The notes: generated by a model not told the origin, from the sequence alone. 64,000 bases of DNA from Phalacrocorax aristotelis (GCF_949628215.1 NC_134281.1:8566501-8630500); one strand, 5' to 3'; positions 1 to 13,495 are shown, numbered from the stretch's first letter. Translations and numbers: made by a program.

Positions 1-1115
1 TTCTTAGGAAATATACTGATGGAGTGGCTCCAAAACGAAGGAAGAATCCTCATCTCTGAAAAGAAAGCAGAACATTTTATACTGAGAGATGGTTGAAACA
101 GTGTGTTTGTGCTCAAGGATTAAACCAGGATGCTTGTGACATAGAATGTAACGACTTTCATAACATGTAATGAAGAAATTGAAGCTGAGTCTCTGGGTGC
201 ATCATGCTGAGTAAGAGGCTTGTTCTACACGAAACTGTCATATTAAATTCTTGTCGTGACTCCAGACCCCTTTGATTCCTAAATCTTTTGGAGGAGACTA
301 ATCTGAAATCAAAGTGAAGTTGCTTGGGGTTTGCATGCCAGAAGTGGTCACATTTGAAAAAGTTCAGTGAACCTGCAGAGGGAGGTTGAAATTAGTTGCT
401 TCACTACAAAGCTTACAGCTAACATACCTGCTGATTTGCTTTTTGCTTTGATTCTTCAGGCTCTGCCTTCTTGCCACCTTCTGAGTTGTTTTCAAACTGC
501 ATAAATCTTAAGGATGAGCATGTCCTGGTTTCAGTCTGTTTAGCAAAAAAATATTTTTAAAAAGTAAATCAGTCTACACTGGTAAAACAAACATGAGCTT
601 TAATACCAAGGACATGGAAAAACTTGTTTTTCTCTTCTGCCTTTTCCCTTGTGCGGTTATTTCCCTCTGTGAAGGTGTATATCGTGCTTTACTCTCCTGA
701 TTTACCAACATTTGACCTCCCTTTGTATCAAGGTAAAAGGAAATGGTTCCTTTCAAGCTCTTCTAAATAGATGAAGATCCCTGTAAGATGACTCTGCTCC
801 GTTGAAACTACTGGAGCGGTGCCAGGAACCCAGCCTGTTATCCCTGCTGAACGTCAGCTGCTTTCTCTATTTTAATACTGGAATTCTGTGGGGCTTTGAC
901 CAAGAATATAATGCAATATTAAGTGAAAATGGGAGCATTTCCAGTGGTTAAATTCTGCCCATCCGTATCCCCCTCAAGTTTTGTGTAGGCTGCCAGGGAC
1001 CTGCGAAAGTGCTTTTTGGTCCAGCTAAAAGAAAATGCCCTAGGTAGCCATGGCCCGTATATAACCATGTAGGTGGCCCCTGTGACAGCTGATCTTTGTT
1101 ACTTTATGTTTACAG
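1..1115 (+). other. ADAMTS9: ADAMTS9 intron (3' part), window opens inside it
   Basis: This is intron sequence leading to the acceptor at 1114-1115, a pyrimidine-rich stretch ending in TTTACAG. I see no exon in it. The TSR exon that should precede the first one in this window (in human it ends in a W-x4-W-x2 linker) is not found here, so it must lie upstream of the window. Confidence 0.75.
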
Positions 1116-1283
1116 TGTTCTGTCTCCTGTGGAAGGGGCCAAAAGCACCGCGATGTGTACTGTTTGTCAAAGGAAGGGAGGCATGTAGAAGAAGATTATT
1201 GCAAGCACCTTGCTAAGCCCAATGTGCAAAAGAAATGCAGAGGGGGCAGATGTCCGAAGTGGAAAGCAGGAGACTGGGGACAG
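1116..1283 (+). CDS. ADAMTS9: ADAMTS9 exon: fifth-from-last thrombospondin type-1 repeat
   Basis: This is a phase-0 exon of 56 codons, between a TTTACAG acceptor and a CAG/GTGAGA donor. It opens with CSVSCGRG, the core of a thrombospondin type-1 repeat. CSVSCG fits the C-x-x-(S/T)-C-G consensus for POFUT2 O-fucosylation, which ADAMTS proteins need for folding and secretion. The exon holds six cysteines in TSR spacing and ends in WKAGDWGQ, so the W-x4-W-x2-C linker to the next repeat is completed across the splice junction. The segment KHLAKP and the end [10 protein letters not shown] match human ADAMTS9 as I recall it. These repeats are ancillary domains that place the protease in the pericellular matrix. 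No start codon is expected, because the gene enters from upstream. Confidence 0.95.
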
Positions 1284-4200
1284 GTGAGACACGTTGTGTA
1301 CCCTTTTGCACCCTTTGATATTCTTCTTCCATCCAGTTGGTTAGAAGCTGGTTTTCCCATCACTTCCGTCCTCTTGAACTTTTCAAGGGTAAAAGTTTTG
1401 GGCCAGATCCTCAGGTGGCGTAAACCAGTGTAGCTTCATGGAGAGCAGTGGCGCAACACTGATTTGTACCAGCTGAAAACACGGCAACTTGCTTTTAGTA
1501 TCTAACTGAAAGCAAATTCCTCAGTATATAATGTTAAAGAGAATCTACTATTTATTAATATTTTAAATATTGTTATTATTTAACTGTGTCACATCCCAAA
1601 GAAAATTTTCCTTAGCTTTGAGAAATCTGAAGTTAAATTTGTTATCAGTTCCCTGGGAAAGCCTAAAGAACAATCCAAGCTGTTGATTAAGAATGCTTTT
1701 CACTACCTTTTGTTTCTTAACAAGCTCATCAGTTAATTCTGCTTCATTAAAAAGTCAGACGCTGATGCATAGAGCAGAGGCTGCTGGAAATGTGAAAGTG
1801 CTTGGAGTTACTAAGCATCTTGTTTGCTGAAAGCATAGCTTGAATCCTTGTTTTCTTGAAAATAATGTCTTTATCATCACCTTGAATCTTCTGCGTCACA
1901 TTTTTATCTCTGAACCTTGCTCTTCCCTCTACCTCATTAGCGTGCTAATCAGCAGAATTATTGAAAATCCCAGACTAAATGAACTGTTACTTGTAAAACA
2001 TCATGTTCTTTTGCGGTCTGTCTTCCAAATTAAGGTACAAAATACCGATTCTCACTGTATGTGAGTTCCCTGACAGATAAACCATTAACATTGCTACAGG
2101 CACCCATGCAAATGTTAGGACTAGGACACCGTACTCTCATTTAATGTCAACTATTAAAAAAGACAAAAAACCCACTGATGTTCTATGATTGTTTTCAGAC
2201 TTGGGGGTTCTTTTAATGCTTACCTTTGCATTTATAGGATAGCAGTGTTTGCCATTATGTCTGTGCATTCACCATGGACGTTCAGTTACTGAGGTCTGGG
2301 CCTTTCACCTTCCCAAGGTATGGCTGGGAGCGCCCAGGTAGCCCTGCATAGCCCTGTGAAATGCACAGTACTGCTCCTGCACTTGAAATTAAATTAGTAT
2401 TATTACTTTTATTACCTGCAGGACTTAAACCTCAATTTTATACAGGAAGCTAGACTGAAAAGAGGCATGAGGCCATTAGATAGTGTTGTCATATCTGATT
2501 TGCACCTTATTTAAAGTGACTGCTCCTGAAAGCAATTTTTTACAGCTAATAATTGTAAGAATAATAATGTAATGGTCTGTTGATTGTGTTAAAATACGCT
2601 AATGTTAGTTGATAAAAGTAAGTGTTTTAAAATTCCCAACATTCCACTGCAAGAACAGAGTTCATTTTATGCAAGTGGGGAAAGAAACCCAAGTTAATAG
2701 GAGGATGAGGTGATTTATGGCCTGAGTTAATCTCTTGTGACTAGGCAATTAAGGAATATTTGTACGCTAATGATAAGACTAAGAATAGGTAGCGCATTTC
2801 CAGCATGCGGGCAGCTCCTCAGCCCAGGTCGCTGATGCTGTATGTGCTCAGCCAGACAGTGTCTTGCTTGGGGAAAAAATAAAGGGGTAGAAATACCTGT
2901 TCTGCAATATCAAACTGGGCTTTTTAAAGCCACATGAAATGCTCTGACATGGCTTCCTTGCGTCCTGATCCTCACTCATGCTGGCAGTGTTTCTTTGCCT
3001 GCGACAGATGAAAAGCAGGGCTGTCAGAAGTTTGGAGCACCGCCGTGGCCGTCTCTGCCAGAGGTGTGCAGGGCTTGCACAGCTTTGCAAAAGATTTAAT
3101 GCCTCAAAGCCAAGGTGGATTTAGGTGCTGAACTTCTCATTAGGACTATGAAACAGGCAGGGATTTGGCACTCTGAATACCCCGTAAGACAGGATCTAAA
3201 TGGGCACAGAAACCCTGTGTCACCTTCCCCATCACCAGTGACACTGTTGAAAATAGGCAGCCACGATCAGTTTGCGTTTAGATACTATCAAAAAAGCTTT
3301 CTGAAGATCTAATTGCCTCTGAAAGATAATTCCAAAGCTGAGCTGCTGTGAGCTGGGTACCTTTTGTCCTGGGTAAACCAACAAAAGTCTGCCTGAGAAA
3401 TAAAGCAAGGGTTTCCATAGAAGTGCATCCTCCTTCTCGCCATATATGCACAGGACCTGTTGCGTGTGCCTTTAGGGTTCTTTTCTTTTCCTTTTGAGAA
3501 AAGGAATAACTAAAAAAAATCAGGATTAAAAAAATACAGGAATGATTTAAAAATTAATCCCAGCCAGCTGAGCTAAGTGCACCGCTCCCAAGTTCTTTCC
3601 TCTCTGGATGTTTTGTATTCAGAGGCTGGGTAATTCTTTTCTAGATTGTTGTGAATCCACTTCCCTGTAGCAAAGCATTTTTAATATATCTGTAATAATC
3701 AGAAGGGAAGAAAAAAGGCTTTTTCTCCAAGCTTTAAATGTGCTTGTGTCTGCACTGAAATGTCAGATTTAATGTGTTTGCATCTCCTAAGTAGTATCAA
3801 TTATGGCCATTTACCTTTCACTTAGCAAAAACACCAATATTTATTCTGCTGTCTGGCATTTACATGTTTCAGCTACAGGCTGAAGTCCAGCCCTGTCTAA
3901 AAACACAGGTAGAGCTACAGGTAGAGCTTCTCCATAGCCGAGCTGTCACTCAGCAGTTCAGTGACTGATTTTCCCAGTGGAGAAAGGAGCACTCCTGGGG
4001 AGACATATAGACTCTGTAGAAAGGACAAACATGCTGCCTGGCTCGTGGTATCCCTTAGGAGAATATGTAAGTACAGCACAAGTTGGCTGCCCCCAGACTT
4101 AATATCTTCTGGCAGTGTCAGCCAGCTGTATTTCCCCAAGGTAGGCACAGGCTGGCTGACCAGATTGGATTAAAATAGCCAGGATGAAAATGATGTTAAA

Positions 4201-5906
4201 ACCTACCTTTTCTTGCCTCTGTAATAGAGCATAATGATGCCGCTTCGAAGCCAGCCATAAATCCAGCCAGAGCCACAGCAATACTGATGCTGCTGGGCAA
4301 AGATTCACCACAAGCATGCAGTTAAATGAATCTAGAGCTTTGCCCAGTGCCCTGCTTTGCCTGGCATGGCCAGGGGCCAGCATCCTCCTCCCCAGACCCG
4401 CTCTGCCCAGTGTCACATGCGGCACAGCCCCCGGTGAAAGAGCCATGGCCTGACTCGCTCTCCCTTGTCATAACATACCCGGGCATGTGCTTTTTAGGTG
4501 GGTGATAAATGTAAACAAAAAGGCATTTTAGAGCATGGTATGCATCCTGGAGTATATGTTTCTCCAAGTTTGTGGCCATTATTCACTTTAACTGTCCCCT
4601 ATGGAATGCATAGGACAAACAGCACTGTTAATCACAGGGAGGCAGCACGGCATATGGGAAGCATTTGCATCACCAGTGACAGAAATCTCACTGCTACTTT
4701 CAAGAGTTACACAGAAAACTTCCCACCCTCTTACAAATATCTGAAGCCAAGCAAATATTCAGAGTCAGCTTTTCTTTGGTCCTTTTGGCTTTATGGGATG
4801 TTCGGATAGTAAAGCAAATGGAGCGTTACGGAGGAACACTCTGCAGAAGAGAGAATTGCTTCCCTGTTAGGCACCACTTAATTCCCCGCCTTAAGAAGGC
4901 TCGCTTTTATGGGTATTGCAATAACAGGCTGTAAAATTGTTTTCTTAGTTCCTGATGTATTACTAAAGTTGCTTATATTAATTGTTAATTCAGCAAATGG
5001 TTAATCATAATAGCTGTGTTTTAAATGTATACCTTTGATTTTTACACGCTTTCCTCTATAAATGCGAGTTCTTTTTATTCCAAATCTATATTATATCCTT
5101 TAAGATCTAGCCAGGAAGAATCCATACCAGTGAGAAGTTAAGTACTGCTGAACATATTACAGTGTACAGTCACAACAATAAATACTGTGGAAAGAAAAAT
5201 TAAGCTGTTAAAAAGCATTGTAGTGTAAATAATAATTTGAAGAAGTCTGAGAAACAGAGAAATTCAGGCTTTTCTTGCTGCGCCTAGGAGTGGGGAGAAA
5301 CGTGCCCACAGGGTGATAAAGGAAATGTGAAGTGCAGTTAATTTAAAATAGGGCATTTATTTTCACAAACTTAACAGTACGCCCTGGCTTATGTGCATGT
5401 GCATGTTCTGCTGCATGCTGAAAGACATCCCACCGTATCATCCCTTCACCTCCCTGTTGCTCCAGACTTTCTCCTATATAATTCAAGTTTGCCTTTCATT
5501 AAAGTCCGCTCCAGTGACACTTGTGGCATTTGATATATTTTGAACTATTACTTTTTTGAGCTGAGAAATACTCAGAACCTTGCCGCTCCTGGCATGTTGC
5601 GATGGTTTAGCAGAGCCGCTATCTCCAGAGGTTTTTGCAATATAAATCCTGTCAGGAAATCCTGACCCCACTGAAGCCAACAGCGAAAATTCCCTCTGGC
5701 TTCAGCAGAGCAGGGATTTCAGCCTGTCTGCTCTGCCCTTGCAAAATTTTTCCCTTGTGCAATGAAGAGCCTCACCTGGAAGTTTAAATGGCGGTGTTAG
5801 AGCCTTGCTATCGCTGCCGTTGAGCACAGAGCAGAGGGCAAACCCCGGGAACTTACCGTGACGGCTGCGATAGGGACCGCCACTCACCTTTTGTCCCTTC
5901 CTCCAG
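1284..5906 (+). other. ADAMTS9: ADAMTS9 intron, 4.6 kb
   Basis: The intron runs from a GTGAGA donor to a TCCCTTCCTCCAG acceptor. It is mostly AT-rich unique sequence. I find no coding segment, recognisable retroposon or long tandem repeat. The short open frames inside it lack splice-bounded coding character. Confidence 0.8.
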
Positions 5907-6080
5907 TGCTCAGTGTCCTGCGGCCGGGGCGTCCAGCGGCGCGCTGTGCACTGCCACAGCGGCACCCCAAAGGCAGCCGAGGAGGCAGAGTGTGACCTGG
6001 CCGGCCGGCCCCCTCCGCAGCGGGACTGCCACCTCCCCGAGTGCCCCACGCACCGCTGGGCAGCTGGCGAATGGCAAGCG
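5907..6080 (+). CDS. ADAMTS9: ADAMTS9 exon: fourth-from-last TSR, unusually CpG-rich
   Basis: This phase-0 exon has 58 codons and lies between CCTCCAG and GCG/GTAAGC. It opens with [10 protein letters not shown], keeping the O-fucose consensus CSVSCG, and ends with RWAAGEWQA, keeping the W-x4-W-x2-C linker into the next exon. Six cysteines match the TSR fold, so the repeat looks intact. The middle of the repeat differs more from the human protein, as I remember it, than the neighbouring repeats do. The exon carries about 17 CpG dinucleotides in 174 bases by my count, far more than the surrounding introns. Frame, phase and position leave little doubt that it belongs to ADAMTS9. Confidence 0.93.
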
Positions 6081-9000
6081 GTAAGCGGGGTCCCCCCCTC
6101 CGCCCTTCCCCAGGGTCACGTCACTTGTGCTCTCAAGCGAGCAGTGCGGGATCATGCTGGACACGGGGGGCCGCCGGTGCCCGAGATCGCTGCCGGAGGG
6201 CTGGCGTTTTGGGGTTGCAGCCTGGGCTTGCCAAAAAAGAAGCAGAGGAAATGCTCATGCAAGCTGGCTGGAAAGGGGGAGCTGAGAAATACCTCCACGG
6301 GGTTAATTTATTGCTTTGTGCTGCCCTGTGTTTGGCTGGGACCTATGCAAATGTTGAGCAGGTTTTGGAGAGGGTGGATATGGGTCTGTTCCCGGAGGCT
6401 GAGCAGTAACCCAACTCGGACTGAGCCTTGCCGCGCTGCTCCAGCTGTGACCCCCGTGCATGAGAGTTTGAAGGAATTGGGGAACATCAGTAATTCCCAC
6501 TCTTCTGCCCCGTTACCCCGGCTCCTTCTGACAGCTCTCTCCTTTCGCTGTGCTCTGGGTCCATGCTTTTTGCCAAGCCATGAGCAGTGCTGAGGTGAGA
6601 TCTCCCACAGGAGACAGTGCTTTTCTGAGTGACCAGGATCCAGATCCCAGCAAAACCAACCCCTTAGGCTGGAGCAGGAGATATAGCTGCTGTTCGAGTG
6701 GTTCAGGGAGTGTCTCTGACTCACCTGCACTGCAGGCGATGGATGGGCCCGAGACTGGTGGGTGGCAGGAGGACAAGGGGACTCTGGGCAGGAGGAGGGG
6801 GTCCAGCAGCTGCCCACAAGGTGCCGTTGCTTGCTTTGAGCGTGCAACAGGTTTTGGCAGAGTAAGTTCAGACCAGGCACCAAAATCATTATTTCCATTC
6901 TAGTTTCATTCTGTTTTCAGCCATCCGCGGGTGAAAGAGTCTTGCCCCAGGTGTCCTCCATCCCTGTCCCACTGTCCTGGGCTCTTCCCTGCAGTGCAGG
7001 GACTGCCAGCCTTGGAAATGGGGAAGGTGATGGAGCTGCCAGCTCTGGGGAGCTGACTGCTGTGTCACACAGCCCACAGAAGAGGCCACCACTCCTATGG
7101 AAAGGATGTCCTTGTCACACAGGGGAAGGGGATTGCCCCTCATGGGCCCTCCATGGGGATGCAGGGTTGGAAAGGAGCAAAAACCCCCTGGCCAGCTGCA
7201 TCAGCCTCCCTGCAAAACCATCGCTGGCCCCGGTGGCAGGGCAGCAGGAGCTCGATCCTGCACCCTTTGAACAGCAAAGATCTCACTGACTTTGGAGGTG
7301 CATGATCAGAGCCTGATCCTGGTCACCCAGATGCCTGCAGTGCACAGCTCCAGGGAGCAGGAAAAATATTAATCAAACAGGGGCCTGGCATTCATTGGCA
7401 GTCAGGCTGCTTTTATATTGCTGCTGCGTGGCCCCAGGCAGTCTTGAAGGTGGACAAAATTGGTCAAGATCCCTTCCACTGTTGAGACAGTGTAAAGAAG
7501 CCGTAAATGCAAAGCAGGGCCTCCTGCTCTGGTAACACAAGATGAGGAGGCACCGCCAGCTTCCTGCTCAAAGTCTTGGTGTTTGCAGACACTCCCAGAG
7601 CCTGCCTTTATCGTGTCACTAAAGAAAAAAAGAAAAAAGGAAGAAAAAGTGGAGGCGATTAAGAAAAACAATTTTACCGATGAGAGAAAAAGCATTTCGT
7701 GCATACAGAGGCTGCACAACTTTTCTGCTGCAGCAAGAAAACATTCACAGTTAAGGCAGCACATGCTTTCCTCTGATCTTTCCTTCCCAACAAGCTTGTC
7801 CTTGGCTCACACCTGCGTGGAGCACCCCAGACTGCAGGCAGCCACATGTGTGACATTATCCAATATCCCCACACCTGCTGTACCTCAGCCTGACGGGAAC
7901 AAACAAGTTTAGCTTCACTTCCCTGGTCTTGGCAGTGCTGGGAAGTTGTAAAGGGTTTATAATCCTATGTAACGTGGCCACAAGCACAAGAGGCTGGAGG
8001 GGACCGTTTCCCGTTCCCACCTGCTGGGGAGCCAAGGTGTGATGGGATGCAGCAGGAGGCAAAGGCGAGCTGACCATACAGTGGTACCTGATGGAAATAT
8101 CCCACCCTGGAAAAGAAGTGTAGGAATGGCTGAAGAGACTCCAGCAAACTCCTCCAATGAACTTTTGCTTTTACAGACCCTGTTAAATTTCTTCAGCTAA
8201 TAATTTTAGAGGTAACCAAACAGCATGCAGTTGTAGTCCTTACCCAAAAGTGTAATTATCCCTGAAAAGCCACGGCTCCTACCCCATCCTTTCACCGTCT
8301 TTGCCTTATTTTTGCACCTTTTCAAACCAGCAGCGAGAGGCCCCTGCCTGCCTCCAGCCTGCCAAGCCTTTGGTGGGCAGTGGTTGCTGGCGTTTTCCTT
8401 AGTTTTCCAGGGCTCCCCATTGCACTGGGGAAATTTTTAACATGTTACAGAGACATTTTTTTCCCCAGGAGATCTTTGCTAGGAGGGTGGGCTGGAAGTT
8501 TCCTCACCCATAAATAACCATAAATAAGAACACGCAAGAGATGCCCAATGTGAGCTCACCCCTTTGGCCGACTCCACGCAGTTCTTCTGAGCACTTCTTA
8601 TTTTGTTCTGATGTACCCAGTGAAAAAAAGCAATAGGACCTTCGCACCAGCCACAAGTACTGGTTGCATGTTATTTATAGTGAGGAGGGACAGATTGCAT
8701 TAGTATTCTTTGAGCAGGGAGCAGCAATGAACCCTAATTGACATGAAAGGCGGGATGTAAAATAACATACCAGCACTGTCTTGTTCTTGATTTCTTATCT
8801 TTAAAGGGAATCTGTTGAGAGGGGGATTTTGATTGTTCCTTTTTGTTGTTTTTGTTTAGAAAAAAAGTTGGTCTTGCCAACGAAAAGGAACAGGGAACTT
8901 ACTGGAAACTGTTTATTGCTCTGTTGGTGTATCACCATTAATTAGCTGTTCTTAGTACCCACATCAGGGAGAAGAAAGTCAATAGAAAGGGCCTTGCTAA

Positions 9001-11828
9001 TGTCCAAGTGAAACCCAGACCAGGGGCACAAAGAAAAAGGGAAAACTGGGAGAGAGAAGGGGATTTTTTGATATAAACCTCTGTGGAAGGACATCGCAGA
9101 GCTCTGGAAGCTGCAATGCAATTCTTGATTCTTTGACATTTGCTGTTTGGGGGAATATTGTACCATCCGTGCCTGGTTTGGATTGCAGAGTTACCCAAGG
9201 CATGTTTGAAGTGTTTGTGGCATGGGGTTTCATTTCATCGCTGTGTCAGATTTTGATTTGAAAAAAACCCCAATGAATGCTTTCGCAAAGCAATGCCTGA
9301 GACAAATATTTTCAAATGCCTGACCTGTTTTTGAGCTCTTGCTATCAATGGCCATTATCCCCTGGCCCTGCTGTTTTATGTGAGATTTAGATCAGTCGTG
9401 AACATGAGATTTCATACAAAATATATCACCATATTAAAAGGAAAAATAGCTTTTTCATGCTAGCTGAACAGTCCACTTCCTATGTGAATAATGCTTTATA
9501 ACCTTGGGGTGGCTGGTTGGAACCTCTGCAGTGTTTCTCTTTGATCTGTTTTTTGATGGTCTCACTGTCTTTGAGCCATATTTTATATCTCAGTGGGATT
9601 ATTTTAATTGCCAGTTATCCCCAAAAATACAAATAATCAAACTTTAATTTACTGATGATGACAAAAAGCACAGAGCAGGCTCAGGTTTATTTGGCCGTTC
9701 AACCATTACTTGCAGGGAAACCCAAAGCAGGCTGGCATGTGTTTGCAAGCCTCAATCTCATCAGCAACTACTCATTTTAAATGAGGGTGGGCTCTTGATA
9801 TGATAGCTCTTCATGGCCAATGTCAGAAGACCCATTGATAGTATAGAGGTTATTTACTCTCCTAAAGTTAACTGTAAGTCAATGTACTTGCAAATTTAGG
9901 CTTAAATATACGTCAAGGGGAGAAGACTAAATCAGCCTTGTTTCTTCCCACTCCTTGTGACGTGCCTCGTTTGGCTGTGAGCTGGAACGATTCACCCTGC
10001 ACTGGTGACCACATGCTGGGCTGGTGGATGCCAAACCAGGGACAAGGGGAGCTTTGAGCATCCCATAGCCCCACTCCCACTGTGCTGAAGAGCCCCTCGT
10101 TAGGAGGGAGCAGGAGCATCGGGGTTCGTGCTGCCCCTGAAAGGTGCTACTCAGGGAAGCTACGTGACGATGGAGCATTTCTGATGCACTGCAATAACCC
10201 CCTTTCAGATTTTACTTATATAATATGGAGGTATCAGAGGGGCAAATATAACACAGTTTGTTTGCTCTCCGGGGAAATTACACTCCAGCAAATTTTTGCT
10301 GTGTTTCGGCACAGACCTAGAAGGAGCTTCCACTCCAAGGACTTAAAGCAAGAGAGTAAATAAGGTTGAAAGCACACGAAACCCTTGGGGTCTGCTGGCA
10401 GACTGCGGATTTTGCAATGTTGACTGTTGCCTAAGAGCTCCTAAGTTATTCCTTCTGAATAAATGCTGCTTTGTGGGGCTGCCTTTCCTTCCCTGTCCCC
10501 CTCCACTTTGCATGGTTACTAAATATTTACAACCAACGTGACGTTACGCTTGTGGAAACTCTCTTGGTTTGCTTTTCCTGCCATGGATTGATCCGATTTT
10601 TGAAGTTCTCACATAATTTGCAGTCTCGGTTCTGACAGCTAATTACAGAAACGGGGGCCTGACAGTGCCTGCGTTTTGCAATTAGGTGAATCCACTAAGA
10701 TCTTGCTAATTGGGGCCAGCCAAGAGAGCAGGAGCTGCATCAGGGAGGCTGGAAACGATGTTCGGACAGTGAGACTTTTAACAAGATTAAACTGGCACGG
10801 TCCTCCGAGCCTAGGTGACTTCAAACGGTGTTTCCGTACAGATAGGGATGGTCTGATTGAATGTTTCATCCTTTTCCTTAGGGGAAGACATTTCCTGCAC
10901 ATTATATAAAATGATTATTTTCATGCATTTTTTCCTCCTTGTTAATCCAGTTAGTTGAAAGTGTTAGAAGTCCATTACAGGCAATAACTTTAAGAAAATA
11001 TGCTTTTATCCAGACAGCTGCTCTTATGCTGATTTATTTCGTTTTATGTGCATGTTTTGTAAGATGCGTTCTGAGCACAGACTCACTCCCAGGAGCGCCG
11101 CCTCACGGCCAGGATGGTTCTTCCAAGATGAGCAGAGAAAGAACAGAGTCCTTAAAGTCTCCAGAAGCCCCTGGGGAGCAGTTGCACTCAGCTAGCAGGG
11201 GTTGCAGGCAGGGCAGCTTTTAAAAGAGAATAAATCCATAGGGCCCCCTCTGCTGCAGCAGTTGCAGAGATGTGCCCCGAGTTGTGTGGGCAGAGCACTG
11301 CTACTTGCCCCCTGGCCAGGACTAGGAAAGGGGCTCCCCCCATTCCAGCCAAGTGTGCATCAGTGTGCATTTTGGAAGGGGGATAGATAGCAAGGCTGTC
11401 GTTCTACCAGAAGCTGTATTTACTGGGGGCTGAAATTATGGGGGTTAGGCCTTTTCTTTCCCCCTTGCCCCACCTCCTGACCCAGCATGCCCACCCCTGT
11501 ATCTTTTGATCTCACCACAGCTGGACCCCACATCCACCCCATCCCAATACCTGCTGCCTCAGTTTCTCGTCTCTCCCTGTGCCTGCAATCTGGCTTGGTA
11601 CCTCCAGAGGATGGGAGCAGTTTGTCACTGGATGCTCCCACAGCGCCTGGCAGAGCAGGGCCCTGGTCTTAAATTTGCCCCCAGGTGATAGCAATGAGAT
11701 GCCAACATGGGACACAGAGCCATCAGTTCACTCAGGCTGCTGGGAGGAGGGCCTGCTCCCTTTGCAGATGCAGATTAATTTGCTGAAGTCCTTCATGGAC
11801 TACATGAGCCAATGTTTCTTGCAAACAG
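6081..11828 (+). other. ADAMTS9: ADAMTS9 intron, 5.7 kb
   Basis: The intron runs from a GTAAGC donor to a TTTCTTGCAAACAG acceptor. The part nearest the upstream exon (about 6,100-7,900) is fairly GC-rich and full of chance open frames; a short A-rich purine tract sits at about 7,621-7,650. The rest is AT-rich. I see no exon, CR1 copy or structured element. Confidence 0.8.
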
Positions 11829-11999
11829 TGCATGAAGACGTGCGGGGAGGCATCCCGGTACCGCAAGGTGGTCTGCGTGGATGAGAATAAGCGAGTGCAG
11901 AACAGCGGCTACTGCGACGCCAGCAAACGCCCCCCTGAAATCGAGAGCTGCGGGCTGCCGCCCTGCGAGTACATCTGGATCACCGGGGAGTGGTCGGAG
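11829..11999 (+). CDS. ADAMTS9: ADAMTS9 exon: third-from-last TSR
   Basis: This phase-0 exon has 57 codons. The acceptor is GCAAACAG and the donor GAG/GTGAGT. It opens with [18 protein letters not shown]. The unusual methionine-lysine inside the first cysteine motif still satisfies the C-x-x-(S/T)-C-G O-fucose consensus, and the human protein has a very similar start here. It ends in [12 protein letters not shown], one of the best conserved linker sequences of ADAMTS9 in my recollection, again leaving W-x4-W-x2-C to be completed by the next exon. Third positions are mostly G or C, as is usual for coding sequence in birds. The repeat has six cysteines and no frame damage. Confidence 0.95.
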
Positions 12000-13300
12000 G
12001 TGAGTCCCCATCCCCACACGGGGACCTGGCCGCACTGCGCCACTCGGCACCGGGCCACGCTCTCCTCCTCTCGCCGCCAGCCTCGCTGAGATATTGCAAC
12101 CCAAATCAACAGTGGCAGGGCAGTACTGTGTGGTTTAATTATTATTTTTTAGTTTGTTTCTGTGTTTCTCTGCTGGAGAGAAAGGAGCAGGGCTGTGGGA
12201 GAAGACCAGGATATTAAAGAGTAAATGCCAGCATGCTCAGAGTCCTAGCTAATATCAGAGACAATTTTCGTCCAAAGCACATTGTATCTAGCAGACATCC
12301 TCTTTGGTTTTGTGCCATTTTATTTCACTTACTTTTTTGGTTTTATTGCCATCCCCTCCCGGGGGGCTCTGGGGCCCCGAGTGTTGTGCAAGTGTCCGGG
12401 TGAGCATCCTGGGGGAAAGGTGAGCCTGGATGTGACTGCAGGGACCCATCCTTCCTCGGTGCCCTCTTTGGCAGGAGCGAGGACCCGGCGTGAGCGAAGG
12501 CAGCAGGTTTGCCCTCATGGCTGGCAGCAAGCGCTGCATGCGGGAGGACCCTGGGCTAATCTCAGCCTGTTTCCTTCAGCTAGTGAAGGATTACTTTCTA
12601 CTTGGAGGAGCAGCAGTGGGAAATGACAAGGCAGGTGCTGACACAGCACTGATTAAAAAGAAAGAACAAGAAAAGGGAGAAAAGAAAACATGCTGGGACT
12701 GAGGGGGAGGAGATACAAGCCACCCAAGATAGCACAGGAGAGAGAAATGTGGAAAGATGAGAAGTTCTCGGAGCAGCCTGGTCTCCTGGGTAGTTTCCAA
12801 AGAGAAATATTAGGGTGCCTGTGAGGCTGGAGACCTGGCCACCTCTTGCCCAGACACCCTGTACCTGCTCCCACTGCCTGTGACCCTCTGGGAGCACTGA
12901 TCAATTCAGGGTCAATCTTGACCATTTTCTTTCTCTGTGCCTGCCATGGAAAAAAAAAAAAAAGAAAACACAAATAGCAGAGGCATTTCTGAGTTACCAA
13001 GGATCTTCTGCTTGTTTCTTCACCCTTGGGGAGAGATAACTTGTGCCCAGGAGTCAATCTGGAATAGGGGGTCCTGAAGCAACTGTAGGAGGAGCAGAGG
13101 GGGGAATTGGGTGCTCAAAGGCAGTGTCAGGCACCAGCCCACTTGTAGCCACTCACAATACTTGTGGCTGGCTTAAATAGTTACTAGTGATCCCTCAGAA
13201 TAGCTCACAGTGTTAAAAGCTGGCAAGACTGCTTTTCCTCCCCATTTCGGCCAATCTTCCCAAAGCGTGCGGTGCTAACAGGCACCTCCTCTGTCTGCAG
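12000..13300 (+). other. ADAMTS9: ADAMTS9 intron, 1.3 kb
   Basis: The donor is GTGAGT and the acceptor CTCTGTCTGCAG. The intron contains a run of 14 A at 12,950-12,963 and nearby purine-rich sequence (about 12,655-12,690). I see no flanking retroposon body that would make the A run a retrotransposition tail. Nothing else stands out. Confidence 0.8.
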
Positions 13301-13495
13301 TGCTCCGTCACGTGTGGGAAGGGATACAGGCAGCGCCTGGTGTCCTGCAGCGAGATTTACACCGGGAAGGACCACTATGAGTACGGGTACCAGAACACGG
13401 TCAACTGCCCAGGCACACAGCCACCCAACATCCAGCCCTGCTACCTTGGGGAGTGTCCTGTCTCGGCGTCCTGGCGCGTTGGCAACTGGGGAAGC
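13301..13495 (+). CDS. ADAMTS9: ADAMTS9 exon: penultimate TSR
   Basis: This phase-0 exon has 65 codons between CTGTCTGCAG and AGC/GTAAGT. It opens with [16 protein letters not shown], with CSVTCG as the O-fucose site. It contains SEIYTGK and NCPGTQPP, both near-identical to human ADAMTS9 as I recall it, and ends in SWRVGNWGS, keeping the W-x4-W-x2-C linker. It is slightly longer than the other repeats because of an extended loop between the second and third cysteines, a feature shared with mammals. The reading frame is undamaged. Confidence 0.96.

Noticed and set aside
12950..12963. Run of 14 A as a possible retroposon tail
   Set aside because: No upstream element body or target-site duplication is recognisable, and CR1 does not end in poly(A).
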